A stretch of DNA of 64,000 nucleotides, from assembly GCF_000372725.1 (NCBI RefSeq), contig NW_005196094.1, positions 214,658 through 278,657 of the forward strand, in the 5' to 3' direction. The DNA is from Emiliania huxleyi CCMP1516. Lineage: Eukaryota; Haptophyta; Isochrysidales; Noelaerhabdaceae. This document shows positions 40,599-50,194 of this stretch, piece after piece; positions within the stretch are counted from its first letter, which is position 1, and every line of letters begins with the position of its first letter. The notes beneath the pieces were generated by a model, which did not search any database, had not been told where the DNA came from, and saw nothing but the letters and a program-made list of their open reading frames with translations. Both the position numbers and the translations under genes were made by a program.

Positions 40599-41469
40599 TG
40601 GACGAGACCTCCGAGCAGATATTGGTGTGCGCCTCGAAAGGTTAGCTGAGACACGAGTCGGTGTCGGCCTTCGCAGACTACCCGTGCGTCGTGCGTACTC
40701 TCCCGTGCGTGTTCGTGCAAAAGACTTTTCCCGGCCCTCCGGATATATATGCGCAGAGACAGAGTGTGTGTGTGTGTGTCAACTCGGGAGACTATTTTGT
40801 GTTTTGGGTGCAGCTGTTTTGGGTGCAGCAGCCCGACTTAGTTGACCCTCACATTTTCTCCCCCCTCCTCGTTTTCCTGCTCGATCCAACGATCGATCGA
40901 GGTGCGTCTGAGGTCTGATGGTCTGTCTGTCTGTCTTCCCCCCAATGCATAGCAGAAAGTTAGGCTGTGTGTATGTTCCTCTCGCACGCTGCCTCGTTTC
41001 TTGTCCGTGTTTCTCTACAGCACCCTCTCGTTTCCTCTCTCGTTTACGGGGAAACCATCAAATTTTCCGGGCTCTGAGCCGAGTCTGAGGCTGATTTGCC
41101 ATTGCGCATTGGGCCCAAAATAAGCCGAACGAACCGGCAAAAATCCCCGGTGTTTTGCGGGTATACCTGAAAAACCGGGTTTGCCTGGAAAATACCAGGT
41201 ATTTTTGCCGGTTTCCTCGAGTTTGCCTCAGATTTTGCCCCAGACCAGTTCTCAGTACTCAGACTCAGGGAAACTCGAGAGTTGCCAGAATTGAGCACCA
41301 AACACCCTCTGGTATGGAAATTTCCGGAAACGCAAAGTGCTGGGGACCGTCTGGTTTCCCTCTGGGTTGCCGGAAACTCTCATACAGGCCAAGCAGAAAG
41401 AATTTAAACAAAAGAACTCTCTCTCACAGCACACAGGCTCGACACAGGTGCGAACTGGCGCGTGCTAGT

Positions 41470-41570
41470 AAGCAGAAAGAAAACAGACACAAACGAGGGA
41501 TGGGTGGACAGGGTCCCCATCTGCACGAGCAGGATTTTGGAAGGACGATCAGGGACACAGGGGAATGTGA
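41470..41570 (-). repeat. (TTTC)n-tailed repeat, family B, shortened
   Basis: AGAAAGAAAACAGACACAAA through GCAGGATTTTGGAAGGACGA on the plus strand, as at 38580-38740 but lacking about 10 bases in the middle and cut at CAGGGGAATGTGAG. Confidence 0.75.
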
Positions 41571-42059
41571 GTGAGCACAACATGGGCTGCACCTCGTCTG
41601 TGGCGCAGGGAGAGGGTGTTCAGGGCGTCTGCGTTGAGAATTACGCAGTACGACGCGGCTGACACTGATCAGGTCGATCCACCACATGCAACCTATCCGG
41701 CTCGACACTCTCCTTCTTGGTATCGCCGAGAGCACAGTCGCGGAGTTCGCTCACACTGTCGATGCGAAGATCCCGCGATCTGTCGGTGAAGTCTGACACG
41801 TCAGTCTGACAAGTCCGTGTGCGATCGCACGCTCCTGCGATGATCAGGCGCTCAGGTTTGCCGCAGGCGTGGTTGTGAGATCCAATCTATTCTGATAAAG
41901 TCGTAGAGCTCTAGTCTGTGTGGTGGATGAGGATGTCTCTTGAGTTGGTTGTCCGTCACTCTACGCCGTGCATGTATGCTACGTGTCGTGGGTGTGATTA
42001 TGCGCCCAGTGGTGAGTCGTGTCGTGTGCTGACACACACCACTGCTCTCTTGTGCCGGG

Positions 42060-42190
42060 GCCAGCCCACCGGTAAAGATGGGTCAACAGGAGCGGGCCCT
42101 CGCCATCATTCACGGTCCCTTCACGCGGCAGGACAACGAACGGCTCTGGGACGCCGATTCGGAAGACAAGAGCACCATGGCGCGCGCTCT
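42060..42190 (+). repeat. Duplicate of the cofilin upstream region
   Basis: Similar to 24199-24350: GCCAGCCCACCGG, AAAGATGGGT, TTCACGGTCCCTTCACGCGG, GACGCCGATTC and AGAGCACCATGGCGCG are shared in order. Here the segment is open as MGQQERALAIIHGPFTRQ onwards through the ATG, whereas at 24.2 kb indels change the frame. Confidence 0.75.
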
Positions 42191-43224
42191 GGGGGGGGGG
42201 CGAGGGCCCTAGGAGGTACCCATGCGGGGGGGCGATGGGTCCCCCCAGCCCGCCGATTTTTTGGCATTTTTGCGCGATTTTTATTTGTTTTCATGGGAAT
42301 TCGGCGTACTTGCGGCCATGCTATCATGCCTTGCGACATCCTTTCGGCGCTGCTGACCGTGCCATGCTGCACAATTGATCACCTGCATAGCTCGCGGCCT
42401 TAGTATCAAGCATTCAGTGACGACCTGATCGTACGGCCAGTAGGAAGGTGTCCTTCCAGCTGCGACCTGCGTGCACGCTTCTGACGCAATGCGCGTCACA
42501 AACTGCCTCGGATTGGCTGCTGGCACTCTCGAGGCTATGCCTACACAGCCTCGCGCGCATGGGCAGTCAAGAGGGACCATGAACCTTCTCAGGACAGCGC
42601 CGGTGCCTCTCTCTTGGACCGGCAAACGTGGTGGTCTCGTGTCACCGATGTGGGACCAGTGCGGCATCGCGCCATCGACAGCTCTGAACTGCGCCTCAGC
42701 ACTGACCGGAAAGGCCGCCAAGTGGGTCAGCACCGGTCGCACATTGTGGCAGCAGTCAGCAGCACATGTCTGATAGCTAGAGCAGCAGCATCAGGGTCGC
42801 AGGGTCGGATCGTGTCAAGCCTCTCGCCCGGCCGGCCGCGTGCAGACGTCGGCCTGTCTGCTGTCTGGAGTGATCTGTCGGCGGTCAGTACGACCGATCA
42901 GGTCAGAGTTTTCTGATGACTGGAGGGTCCATCTGTATGTACTCCTCGAGATCTCTCCAAATCTGCCCTCTAATCAACCGTAATCATTCGGGAAGTTGGT
43001 GCTAATAGAGACTAATAGAGCCTCGATCCTGTACCGTGTTTGTTATGACCCCCCCCCAATGAACACACCAGTGAGGGAGGGCGAGACGATCGAGGGGTCC
43101 CGTACCATGCGGAATCGACCCTATCCAGTGCTCAAGTGCTCAAGCCGGGGCCCCGTTTCCGCACTGCGGCGTGGCGCACGGTGCCTCCGGGGGCCCCCGC
43201 CTCCCCCCAGAGGGCGCGCGCTCA

Positions 43225-43445
43225 TCGCGATGGCGCCCATCCTCTCCGTCTCGGAGCCCCCACGGGGCGCGCGCGCCCCGCGAGCCGCGTGCGACTGACC
43301 CGGCCCGCGCCTCTTGCCCGCGCAGTCGTCCGGCGTGCAGTGCAGCCCCGATCCCCCGCGAATGCGTGGCGGAGTTCAGATGTGTGACTGTGAGGGGTGT
43401 GATTGTGAAGATCCGCAGTGCGTACCAGGTGTTCGCGCGCCACAC
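43225..43445 (+). pseudogene. Ghost of cofilin exon 1, intron 1 and exon 2
   Basis: GATGGCGC, the intron end GCGTGCGACTGACCCGGCCC and CTTGCCCGCGCAG, and then TCGTCCGGCGTGCAGTGC reproduce 24335-24430. The exon 2 copy continues as ECVAEF ... KIRSAYQ but out of frame with SSGVQC and with inserted bases. Exons 3-5 are absent. The intron is better preserved than the exon. It is dead as a cofilin gene. Confidence 0.7.
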
Positions 43446-43682
43446 ACAATTTAAACCGCGTTAATGGAAAACGCGATAACTCTCATATCTCTCTCGTAAA
43501 TCGCCTACGGTATACGGCTCTAGAGCCGTGTACACCGACGGGACATCGGCTCCACGACATACATGCACGTGACCACCTCGTACGCAAGAGTACACGCGCA
43601 ACACACACCGACGTCGCACATACGCACACACACACACACCGCGTACTTTGCAACGTACTCTGACTCGCTTCTCGACGCCGCT

Positions 43683-46039
43683 CTACAGCTCTGGCCCCGG
43701 CGCCTGCGCGTCGTAGACCGCCTCCCATGCAGTCCTCTTGAAGTTGTCTCTGAACCCATCGCGCTCGCGGACCTCTCGCTTCAGCCGCGCGACGCCGCCG
43801 ACGACGGCGGCTCGCACCTCGTCGTACCTGTGGACGGGAGCGGGTGGCGAGGTCGGGGCGAGGACCCGACGCAGCCCGGACCGCTCAATGCCAGCGCACA
43901 CGCTCGCGCAAGTCTCGCGGTCGGAGGGCTCGACGCCGGTCAGGTCGACGGGCGCCCCAAAGAGGAAGTAGTGTCTCTGCGGCGTCAGAGCGCCGAGGGG
44001 GGGCACAAAGACGTCGCCGGGGACGAAGGAGGGCAGCGTGCCGACCCGCTGCCGGAAGAAGTCACCGACGAGCGGCGCACTGAGGAGCTCGTCCGAGTCG
44101 AGCGCGAGGGAGAAGGACTCGTCCCCGCCGAGGCCAGAGAAGGGGACCTACGCGTGCCACGGAAGGGGGCGTCGGGAGCACCGCCCGGCCGCCGCCTCCT
44201 CCGCGCACCGGCGGGAGGCGCGATTGTGGCGTTGACGCGCGCGGCCAGCCGCACGAAGTCGGCGTCCTCGCCCCAGAAGAGGCGATACTGCTCCCCCTTG
44301 CGCTTGAAGACCTGCCGGCCGGAAGGGCGGCGGGTGAGCCCGCTCCGCCCCTGCGCGGGCGCGCCGCCCTCGTTTTGCCCGGCCACCTCGCGAGCTCCGC
44401 CCGGGAAGAGGAGCACGCACTCTCCTCTGGCGAGCGCCTGCCGCAGGCGCGGGGCGAGGTCGGCACCGGGAGAGCGGCGGGCTCCGCATCCTCGCGACGG
44501 CGCGCCGCGTATAAGCCGCGGGCGGAGACCTTTGTGGCTCCGAAGCGCTCGAAGGTTGCGGCCGTGCCGGGCAGCGGGTAGGGCAAGGGAGCGAGCGGCG
44601 ACTCGGAGGCGAGCAGGGGCGGGAAGACCATCGGCCGCAGCAGCCTGTCTCGCTCGCGCAGAAGCTCTTCGACGAGGAGAGGCCTGCGGGGCAGCGGGGG
44701 GGGGGGGGGGGTGGAGCGGCGGGGCGGGGCGCGCTGCGCCGCTGCGTCCGGGCGGCCCGTCGAAGCCGAAGAGCTGATGGTTACCCACGAAGAGGACGGG
44801 CGAGCCGGCGGCGGGCAGCGCCAGCCCAAGCACGCCGCGCTCGAGCGCCCCGTCGGCGCGGACCGTGTAAAAGAGGGGCGAGAAGAGGCGGCGCATGCCC
44901 TGGAGCCACACCTCGAAGGGCGAGGCGGGGGACGGGTCCACCGACGCGGCCGCGGCCGCAGGCTGCGGGCGTAGCGGTGGCGGCGGCGGCGGCAGCGGCG
45001 GCGGCGGCGGCGGCGTCTCGCCGCCCTCCGCCTCGCTCGCCTCCGCCGCCACCCTCTCCGCCGCCTCGGCCGCCTCGCGCCGCCGCCCAGCGTGCGCCCG
45101 CTGCACTGCGCTCAGCACGCCGCTTTGCGCCAGCTCTAGCCGCAGGTTGAGCGAGCGAGCGTCGTCGAGGCAGGCGTGGCCCGCGGACGGCAGCAGCTTG
45201 CGCACCGAGCCGGGCAGCCGCTGCTGCAGGCGCGACGTCTCGGCGGGCGAAGCGAGGACCAGGTCCCGCCCGCCCGCGAGCAGCAGCGTGCTCGATGCCG
45301 GGGCGCGCCCTCCCGCCGCGAGGCGCCCGTTGACCGCCGCGCTGCCCTTGCGCAGGTGCTCCTCGAGCCGCCACGCAAGGGCCTCTGCAGGGAGGGCGTC
45401 GGCGAGCGCCCCGCTGGCGGAGAGCACCGCGGCGGGAGAGGGCAGGAGCGGAGGCGGGCCCGTCGTGGCGTCCTCGCCGACGATGGAGCGAAACCAGTCC
45501 CGCTTGCCGAAGAGCGGCGTGACCGCGTACGGCGCCGCGCGGTACACGCCTCTCGGCAGCCGGGTCAGCAGCGGCGCGAGCGTCGAGAGCGCGCTGCCCG
45601 CGTAGCCAGTGGCGGGGTTGACGAGGCAGAGTCCGTCCACCGCGTTCGGCGCGCGATAGGCGAGTCCAAGGGCCGCCACGGCGCCGGTCGACTCGCCCAC
45701 GAGAAGCGTGCCTCGGCCGGCGGCGGTGTCGCCCAGGAAGGCCTCGCAGCCGCTCAGCACGTCGCCAAAGGAGGAGCGATCCGCGGGCGCAAAGGAGAGC
45801 GCGTGCACCTCGAAGCTCGACGCGAGGCGCGGCCACTGCGTGGCGCCCGCGCTGCCGGTGCCGTCGATGCCGGGCAGAAAGAGCAGCACGGGCAGCTCCG
45901 GCCGCTCGGGCGTGAGCCGCCGGAAGGCAAAGTCGCGGGGAGAGGCGGCGGCCAGGCTGCAGCGGGGAGAGCGGCGCGGCCGTTCGTGCGTCCGGTGCGG
46001 CGGCGACCACGCGGTGGGCTGCGGGACGAGGCAGAGCAT
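43683..46039 (-). CDS. Phytyl ester synthase / DGAT-like hydrolase-acyltransferase (ELT family), five exons
   Basis: Exons (minus): 46039-44757, 44683-44509, 44437-44387, 44311-44213, 44147-43683. Introns are 73, 71, 75 and 65 bases; three are GC-AG and one (44386-44312) is GT-AG. The spliced length is exactly 691 codons with stop. N-terminal alpha/beta-hydrolase half: PVLLFLPGIDGTGSAG, nucleophile LLVGESTGAVAAL, His in LPSAGHACLDD. C-terminal acyltransferase half: VLFVGNHQLFGFDG (NHxxxxD-type block), then GPLLVEELLRERDRLLRPM, ALARGECVLLFPGGAREVFK, GEQYRLFWGEDADFVRLA and VPFSGLGGDESFS. Plant homologues (PES1/2) sit in plastid plastoglobules and esterify phytol or DAG with acyl groups from galactolipids. 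The two halves are separated by a Pro/Ala-rich linker. The Arg/Ser-rich N-terminus could be a transit peptide. Confidence 0.9.
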
Positions 46040-46179
46040 CCTACGGGCGAAGCCACAGGCCGAAGCATGCCGACTGCGGAATTGACGCGCGTTTTTCTTG
46101 TTCTAAGGTGAGGGCGGGTTCAGTTGAGAGAGAGAGCAGCAAACCACTAGCGATTACACCTAGGACTAACATTTTCTTC

Positions 46180-47503
46180 AAAACAACACGCATCCCTCCC
46201 AAGACCGGAGAGCGCCAGAAAGAAAGAAAGAAAACAAACACCCCAAGGGAGGGATGGGAGGACGGCACGCCGCCACCACACAGGGATTTTAAGGAGAGTC
46301 GGGCGTCTACCACTTCCTATTCTCCGCAGTTTCTCACCAATTCTTGCAGCGACCTTCATGCCACCTCGCGTTCTTCCAACTCTCGTCGTTCTCTCTCCTG
46401 CTGTCTCTTCCCCTGACTCATCGCTCTCCTCGGCCTCGTTCTGAGACGCCGCTGCCGTCTGCCTTGCTCTCGCTGCTTCTCTCGCCTTCCTGCGTAACTC
46501 CGCTCTCCTCTCCGCGTATTTTGGTCCCTCGAGTTTATCGAGCATTCCTCGCGCAAGGACCACATTTCTGACTCCCACTGCGAGCATATCCCGCCCTGTC
46601 ATGTCGTTGCTCAGGTCCACTCTCGTTTCGAGCACTTGTACCTCAACTGTCGGTGTTGGCACTGGGGTTCCCTTCGGGTATATCGTGACAGCCGACGGCG
46701 GGATTTCCACTGGTGTTTCGTCCTCCTCGGGGTCGTCTTCCCCGGCTTCCTTGCGTTCGGCGTGGCTTACCCTCCATGCCGTGAACAGGCGCTTTATCCA
46801 CTCTATATTCTTCTCTCGTTCCTCTGCCCGTGCCTTGGTCTTGTCGTTGTTTCGCACCCATGTCTGTATGGCAATCGAGGCTGCCTTCCCCACTATACCT
46901 GTAGTTCACTCGTCACCTCTCCCGCGAGCTCCCCTCTCTTTCTTTCGGTTATGGTGTCCGTGAGTGCGGGCAGCGTGCAGGCAATCACGGGCGCTATTTT
47001 GTCGTACTCCCCTTCGGCGAGCGCTCCGAATCTAGACCCCATTGCCTTTAAGGAGGCTGCCCTCGCGCGTCTCAGGAATGTAGCGGTGTCTTTTGAGTCC
47101 GGCGCCGCCCGTTCGACTATTGCACAGTCGCCCTCGCCGTGTGTTTGTCTAGCTTCCGCATGAAGTGACGCGCCTCTTCCTTATTTCCAGCGCAGCTGCC
47201 GCTCAGTATGTGCGCCAACGACGCCTGTGGTGGCTCACTGTCTTCTTGTTTCCAGTCGTCCCAGTCTCTCAGTTCTCCGATTCTCCTCCTTGCCTCGCGC
47301 GCCTCTTTTGTGGCCTCATCCCTAGCCGCCTTGCACGCTCTGCATCCCCAGAACGCGCTTCTCGTGGCGGGGCCCCTCATTCCCCGCTTCTTTTCCCCCT
47401 CTAGAATACGCCTGTGGTGTGCCCCGTGTGGCACCCCGACCTGTTGTCTCACCCTGGCCCCTAAGATCGTTTTGGTCGGAGAGCGCCAACTGCAAAACGC
47501 CAA
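46180..47503 (-). mobile_element. Long copy of the family A element, decayed ORF
   Basis: On the minus strand: AFWGCRACKAARDEATKEAR, HILSGSCAGNKEEARHFMRK, then a frame change to IVERAAPDSKDTATFLRRAR, MGSRFGALAEGEYDKIAPVI, another frame change to GKAASIAIQTWVRNNDKTKA, EWIKRLFTAWRVSHAERK, VEVQVLETRVDLSNDMTG, and finally GGMKVAARIGEKLRR, followed by the family A 3' end and TTTC tail. The protein is rich in charged helices with a CxxC/H pair; no transposase or reverse transcriptase motif is seen. It is the longest source of the truncated copies at 3.5, 15.1 and 17.1 kb. Confidence 0.6.
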
Positions 47504-47567
47504 GGAGTACTACTTACTTTTTTCCGTAGTCAGCTGTGGGATTTCCCCCGGAGTGCAGAGAGATTTT

Positions 47568-47715
47568 TAGCAATACCAAACAACTCTAACACTCACACGT
47601 TTTTGTTTGAGTGCAGTGGGCCCCGAGTTTGAAGAGGGCGACGGACGGCTTGCGTCCTAGCCTCCAACAACGCCTCCCCGGCGCAGAGGGGCCCCCGGAG
47701 GGATGCTCAACCGCT
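47568..47715 (-). repeat. Two short dispersed repeats, inverted copies
   Basis: 47568-47600 is the reverse complement of the TGTGAGTGTTAGAGTTGTTT word of 24.0 and 28.2 kb. 47612-47715 is an inverted copy of 26262-26352. From 47716 to 48110 only pyrimidine-rich intron-like sequence (48000-48100) is seen. Confidence 0.7.
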
Positions 47716-48110
47716 CCACGCCACACGCCGCTTGCGGCGGTCCGCTTCCCAGCTCCAAATCCCGTGCTTTATTTTGCTTTTCTTTTCCTTTGTTTATGAT
47801 GTGTGTGGTGCGAAGCCGCCGCCGCCTGTGCATGCATTAGGGTTATTTATTTATGAGTTCCAGAAGGGTTTGCAATGAGGAGTGATGAAAAAAGAAATGG
47901 AGGCGCGCCCGAACGCGATGTGTTTGCACACATACGAGGATTCAGCATCTTCGCCGCCGATCTCACCTAGGTTTCATCGCCGCCTGCCGCCCTTCTCTCT
48001 CCACCTACCACTCCTCCCCCTCTCCACCTACCCCTCTTGTCCCCTCTTCACCTCTTCACCTCTTGACCTCTCACACCCCCCTTCGCCGTCCGCAGACGCA
48101 ATATTGAACG

Positions 48111-48383
48111 ATGAGCCCTCCCGCCGTCGCCCGTGCCCGCCTCAACGCGCTGTGGCAGGGTGCCGGCCGTGCCCACGCGAGCGCGCAGGCGGCCCGCTTC
48201 TCCAACAGCATGCAGGGCGGCGTCGGCGCGGCGCCGTCCTTCATGAGCGCTCGCGAGGCAACCTTCTTCCGCCAAGCGCAGCAGTTCAAGGGCGCCGGGG
48301 TGCACCTCTCGATCAATTCCCCGCTCCGGGGCTGCGGGCGGAGCGGCTGGGCACGGGGGTCCGAGCTCGGGCGGGCGCAGTAG
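48111..48383 (+). CDS. Small hypothetical protein, 90 residues
   Basis: The ATG lies 15 bases after a strong splice acceptor (a 100-base pyrimidine tract ending CGTCCGCAG at about 48096), so a 5' UTR intron is likely. Sequence: MSPPAVARARLNALWQGAG, AAPSFMSAREATFFRQAQQF and KGAGVHLSINSPLRGCGRSG. It is amphipathic and basic, which would fit a mitochondrial protein, but no family is recognised. Confidence 0.4.
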   Translation: MSPPAVARARLNALWQGAGRAHASAQAARFSNSMQGGVGAAPSFMSAREATFFRQAQQFKGAGVHLSINSPLRGCGRSGWARGSELGRAQ

Positions 48384-48683
48384 GTCAACCCCCCTGCCCA
48401 TATTCTAGGAACGCCCTGCCGCATAGTTGCGCGGGCCGCCTTGTGGACCTCTCGTGTCACCTGTCTCCACCTTGACCTCTGCTGAAGAAGCCGGTGTGTG
48501 TCTTGTACCTTTGTGCCTTGAAACCAAACGGAAAGCGTGGTAGTCCTTTCTCCGCCCCGGGATCGAACCGCGGCGACATTACACACGTATATCTCTCCTT
48601 TTGATCGATATAGCCATAGAGCGGTCATACAGAGAGCGGCCGAGCGAGAGCGCCGTCAATCCCCGCCCCGCTTTCCCCCGGCG

Positions 48684-49750
48684 TCACGCCGCCTCTCCCC
48701 CCTCCGCCTCGGCCAGCACCTCCCGCAGCTGAGGCAGCCACTCCGCCTGCTCGGCCGGGGCCCACTCCGACTGCAACCACTCGAGCGCTCCGCTCGCCTC
48801 CTCGCGCGCGAGGTCGACCTCGCCGGCGCACAACGCCGCGGTCGCGAGCAGGTACCGCACCTCCGCAGAGTCGTCGTCCTGCGCGCCGGGGGACTGACAG
48901 TCAGCCCACGCCCCTCCCTCCCCTCCCTCCGCCTGCGCCGGCCGCGCGCCTCGACGCGCGCGCCCTGCAGCAGTTCGAGCGCGTCGCCGTGCCGGTCCAC
49001 CTCGAGCAGCATCTTTGCGAGCGCCAGTCGCAGCTCCAGCGACGGCATCTCCACCCCGCCGCCACCCTCCTCCGCCTCCTCAGCGCGCCGCACGACCTCG
49101 AGCGCGCGCAGCAGCAGCGGCTCGGCGTCGTCGTACGCCTCCTGGCTCAGCTTGAGCGATGCGCGCGTCTGGAAGGGCTCAACCACCTGCACCGCCTCGG
49201 CAGGCAGGTCCGACACCAGCTGCAGCGCCTCCCCCGTCAGCGCGTCGCACCGCCCCTCCGCCTCCGGCTCGTCACACAGGTCCGTCAGGTAGAGCTCGGC
49301 GGCGGAGCAGAGGCCGACGGCGAGCGCGCACGTCGCCTCGGCCCACGCCGCCTGCAGCTCCGAGCGCTCGCCGCTCGCCTGCTGCAGCGCCTCCCGCTCC
49401 GCTCGCAGCCCCGCCACGCCCTTCTCGAACCAGCCGACCGCCTCGGCGGGCGAGTCGGAGAGCTGAGCGAGGTACATGTAGCGGCCGGGCGCTCCGGCGG
49501 GGCTCAGCTCGATCGAGCGGTGCAGGGCTCTCCCCGCCTCCTCCGCCTCGCCGCACGTGAGGCACGCCTCGGCCAGCGTGTCCCACGCCAACACGCTGGA
49601 CGCATCCGCCGAGACGGCCTGCCGGCAGAGCGCCGCCGCGCCGCTCGGGTCGAGCCGGTCGAGGCTCTCGCGTGCGGACGCGAGCAGCGCCTCGGCGTCC
49701 AGCTCGGGCGCCACCGCCTTACCTTTGCCTTTCTTGACCGGCTTGACCAT
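48684..49750 (-). CDS. Acl4-like TPR ribosome-assembly chaperone, two exons
   Basis: Exon 1 is 49750-48950 (267 codons); a GC-AG intron spans 48949-48879 (71 bases); exon 2 is 48878-48684; 331 residues in all. The join reads LLQGARVEDDDSAEVRYLLA. TPR helices are clear: VLAWDTLAEACLTCGEAEEA and GRALHRSIELSPAGAPGRYM, then a block diagnostic for the family, ELYLTDLCDEPEAEGRCDAL, then RASLKLSQEAYDDAEPLLLR. It ends with an acidic C-terminus (REVLAEAEGGEAA). Yeast Acl4 shields the long loop of ribosomal protein uL4 (Rpl4) and escorts it to the nucleus; its TPR array and acidic end serve that role. It starts MVKPVKKGKGKAV, a basic stretch. Length fits the family. Confidence 0.85.
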
Positions 49751-49814
49751 TGGCTAAAGTGTGCACGGCTGGAACGCGGAACGCGAGCACTAAAGAAACC
49801 ATTCAGCGCGGCGC

Positions 49815-49955
49815 GCACCGCGCTGCGAGTCGTGTGTCAGGAGCAGGAGAGCCCCACCTGTGCCCCTGATCGTCCTTCCAAAATCCTGCTCGTGCAGGTG
49901 TGGACCCTGTCCTCCTCCCCTATCCCTCGTTTGGGTTATTTGTTTTCTTTCTTTC
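49815..49955 (+). repeat. (TTTC)n-tailed repeat, family B, plus orientation
   Basis: GTCAGGAGCAGGAGAGCCCC through TTCCAAAATCCTGCTCGTGC to GTTTTCTTTCTTTC. It lies immediately upstream of the minus-strand Acl4-like gene. Confidence 0.85.
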
Positions 49956-50004
49956 TTTCCTACGAGACTGTACGTATCTCTCTCTCTCTCTGTACGTAAG
50001 AGCC

Positions 50005-50125
50005 AGAAAGAAAGAAAACAGACAATCCAAGGGAGGGATGGGAGGACGGCACGCCGCCACCTCACAACCCAAAAAAGAAAGAAAGAAAACAGACAACCCA
50101 AGGGAGGCATACACGACAAAAGGAA
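50005..50125 (-). repeat. (TTTC)n-tailed repeat, family A, two truncated units
   Basis: Two successive AAAGAAAGAAAACAGACA units, the first followed by GGGAGGGATGGGAGGACGGC and ACGCCGCCACCTCACA, the second cut off after GGGAGGC. They sit about 70 bases upstream of the GH5 gene start. Confidence 0.75.
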
Positions 50126-50194
50126 ATCGCATTCTTTTTTAAGAAAACTCCGCTCCGAGGTGCCCGCCGCGACGGCTATCGTCGTGGCGCGTCT

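Larger units (their letters stand above)
39592..43682. other. Long intergenic stretch, repeats and ghosts
   Basis: No convincing gene in 4 kb apart from one small frame (40383-40598). Present are an AT-rich palindromic patch with AAAATACCAGGTATTTTTGCC (41186-41210), a family B element (41470-41570), the cofilin 5' ghost (42060-42190 and 43225-43445), a CA microsatellite (43624-43641) and a G-run (42189-42200). Open frames at 42281-42742 on both strands mirror each other and look compositional. Confidence 0.5.

Noticed and set aside
42281-42742. 153-residue minus-strand ORF with a mirrored plus-strand ORF
   Set aside because: No domain, no hydrophobic or charged pattern, both strands equally open; treated as chance in GC-rich DNA.
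44895-46111. Long plus-strand ORFs opposite the acyltransferase gene
   Set aside because: They are shadows of the minus-strand gene, which has catalytic motifs and splices in exact phase.
46041-46313. Possible N-terminal extension or separate small protein (FVFFLSF hydrophobic part)
   Set aside because: The hydrophobic stretch is the translated TTTC tail and 3' end of the family A repeat.
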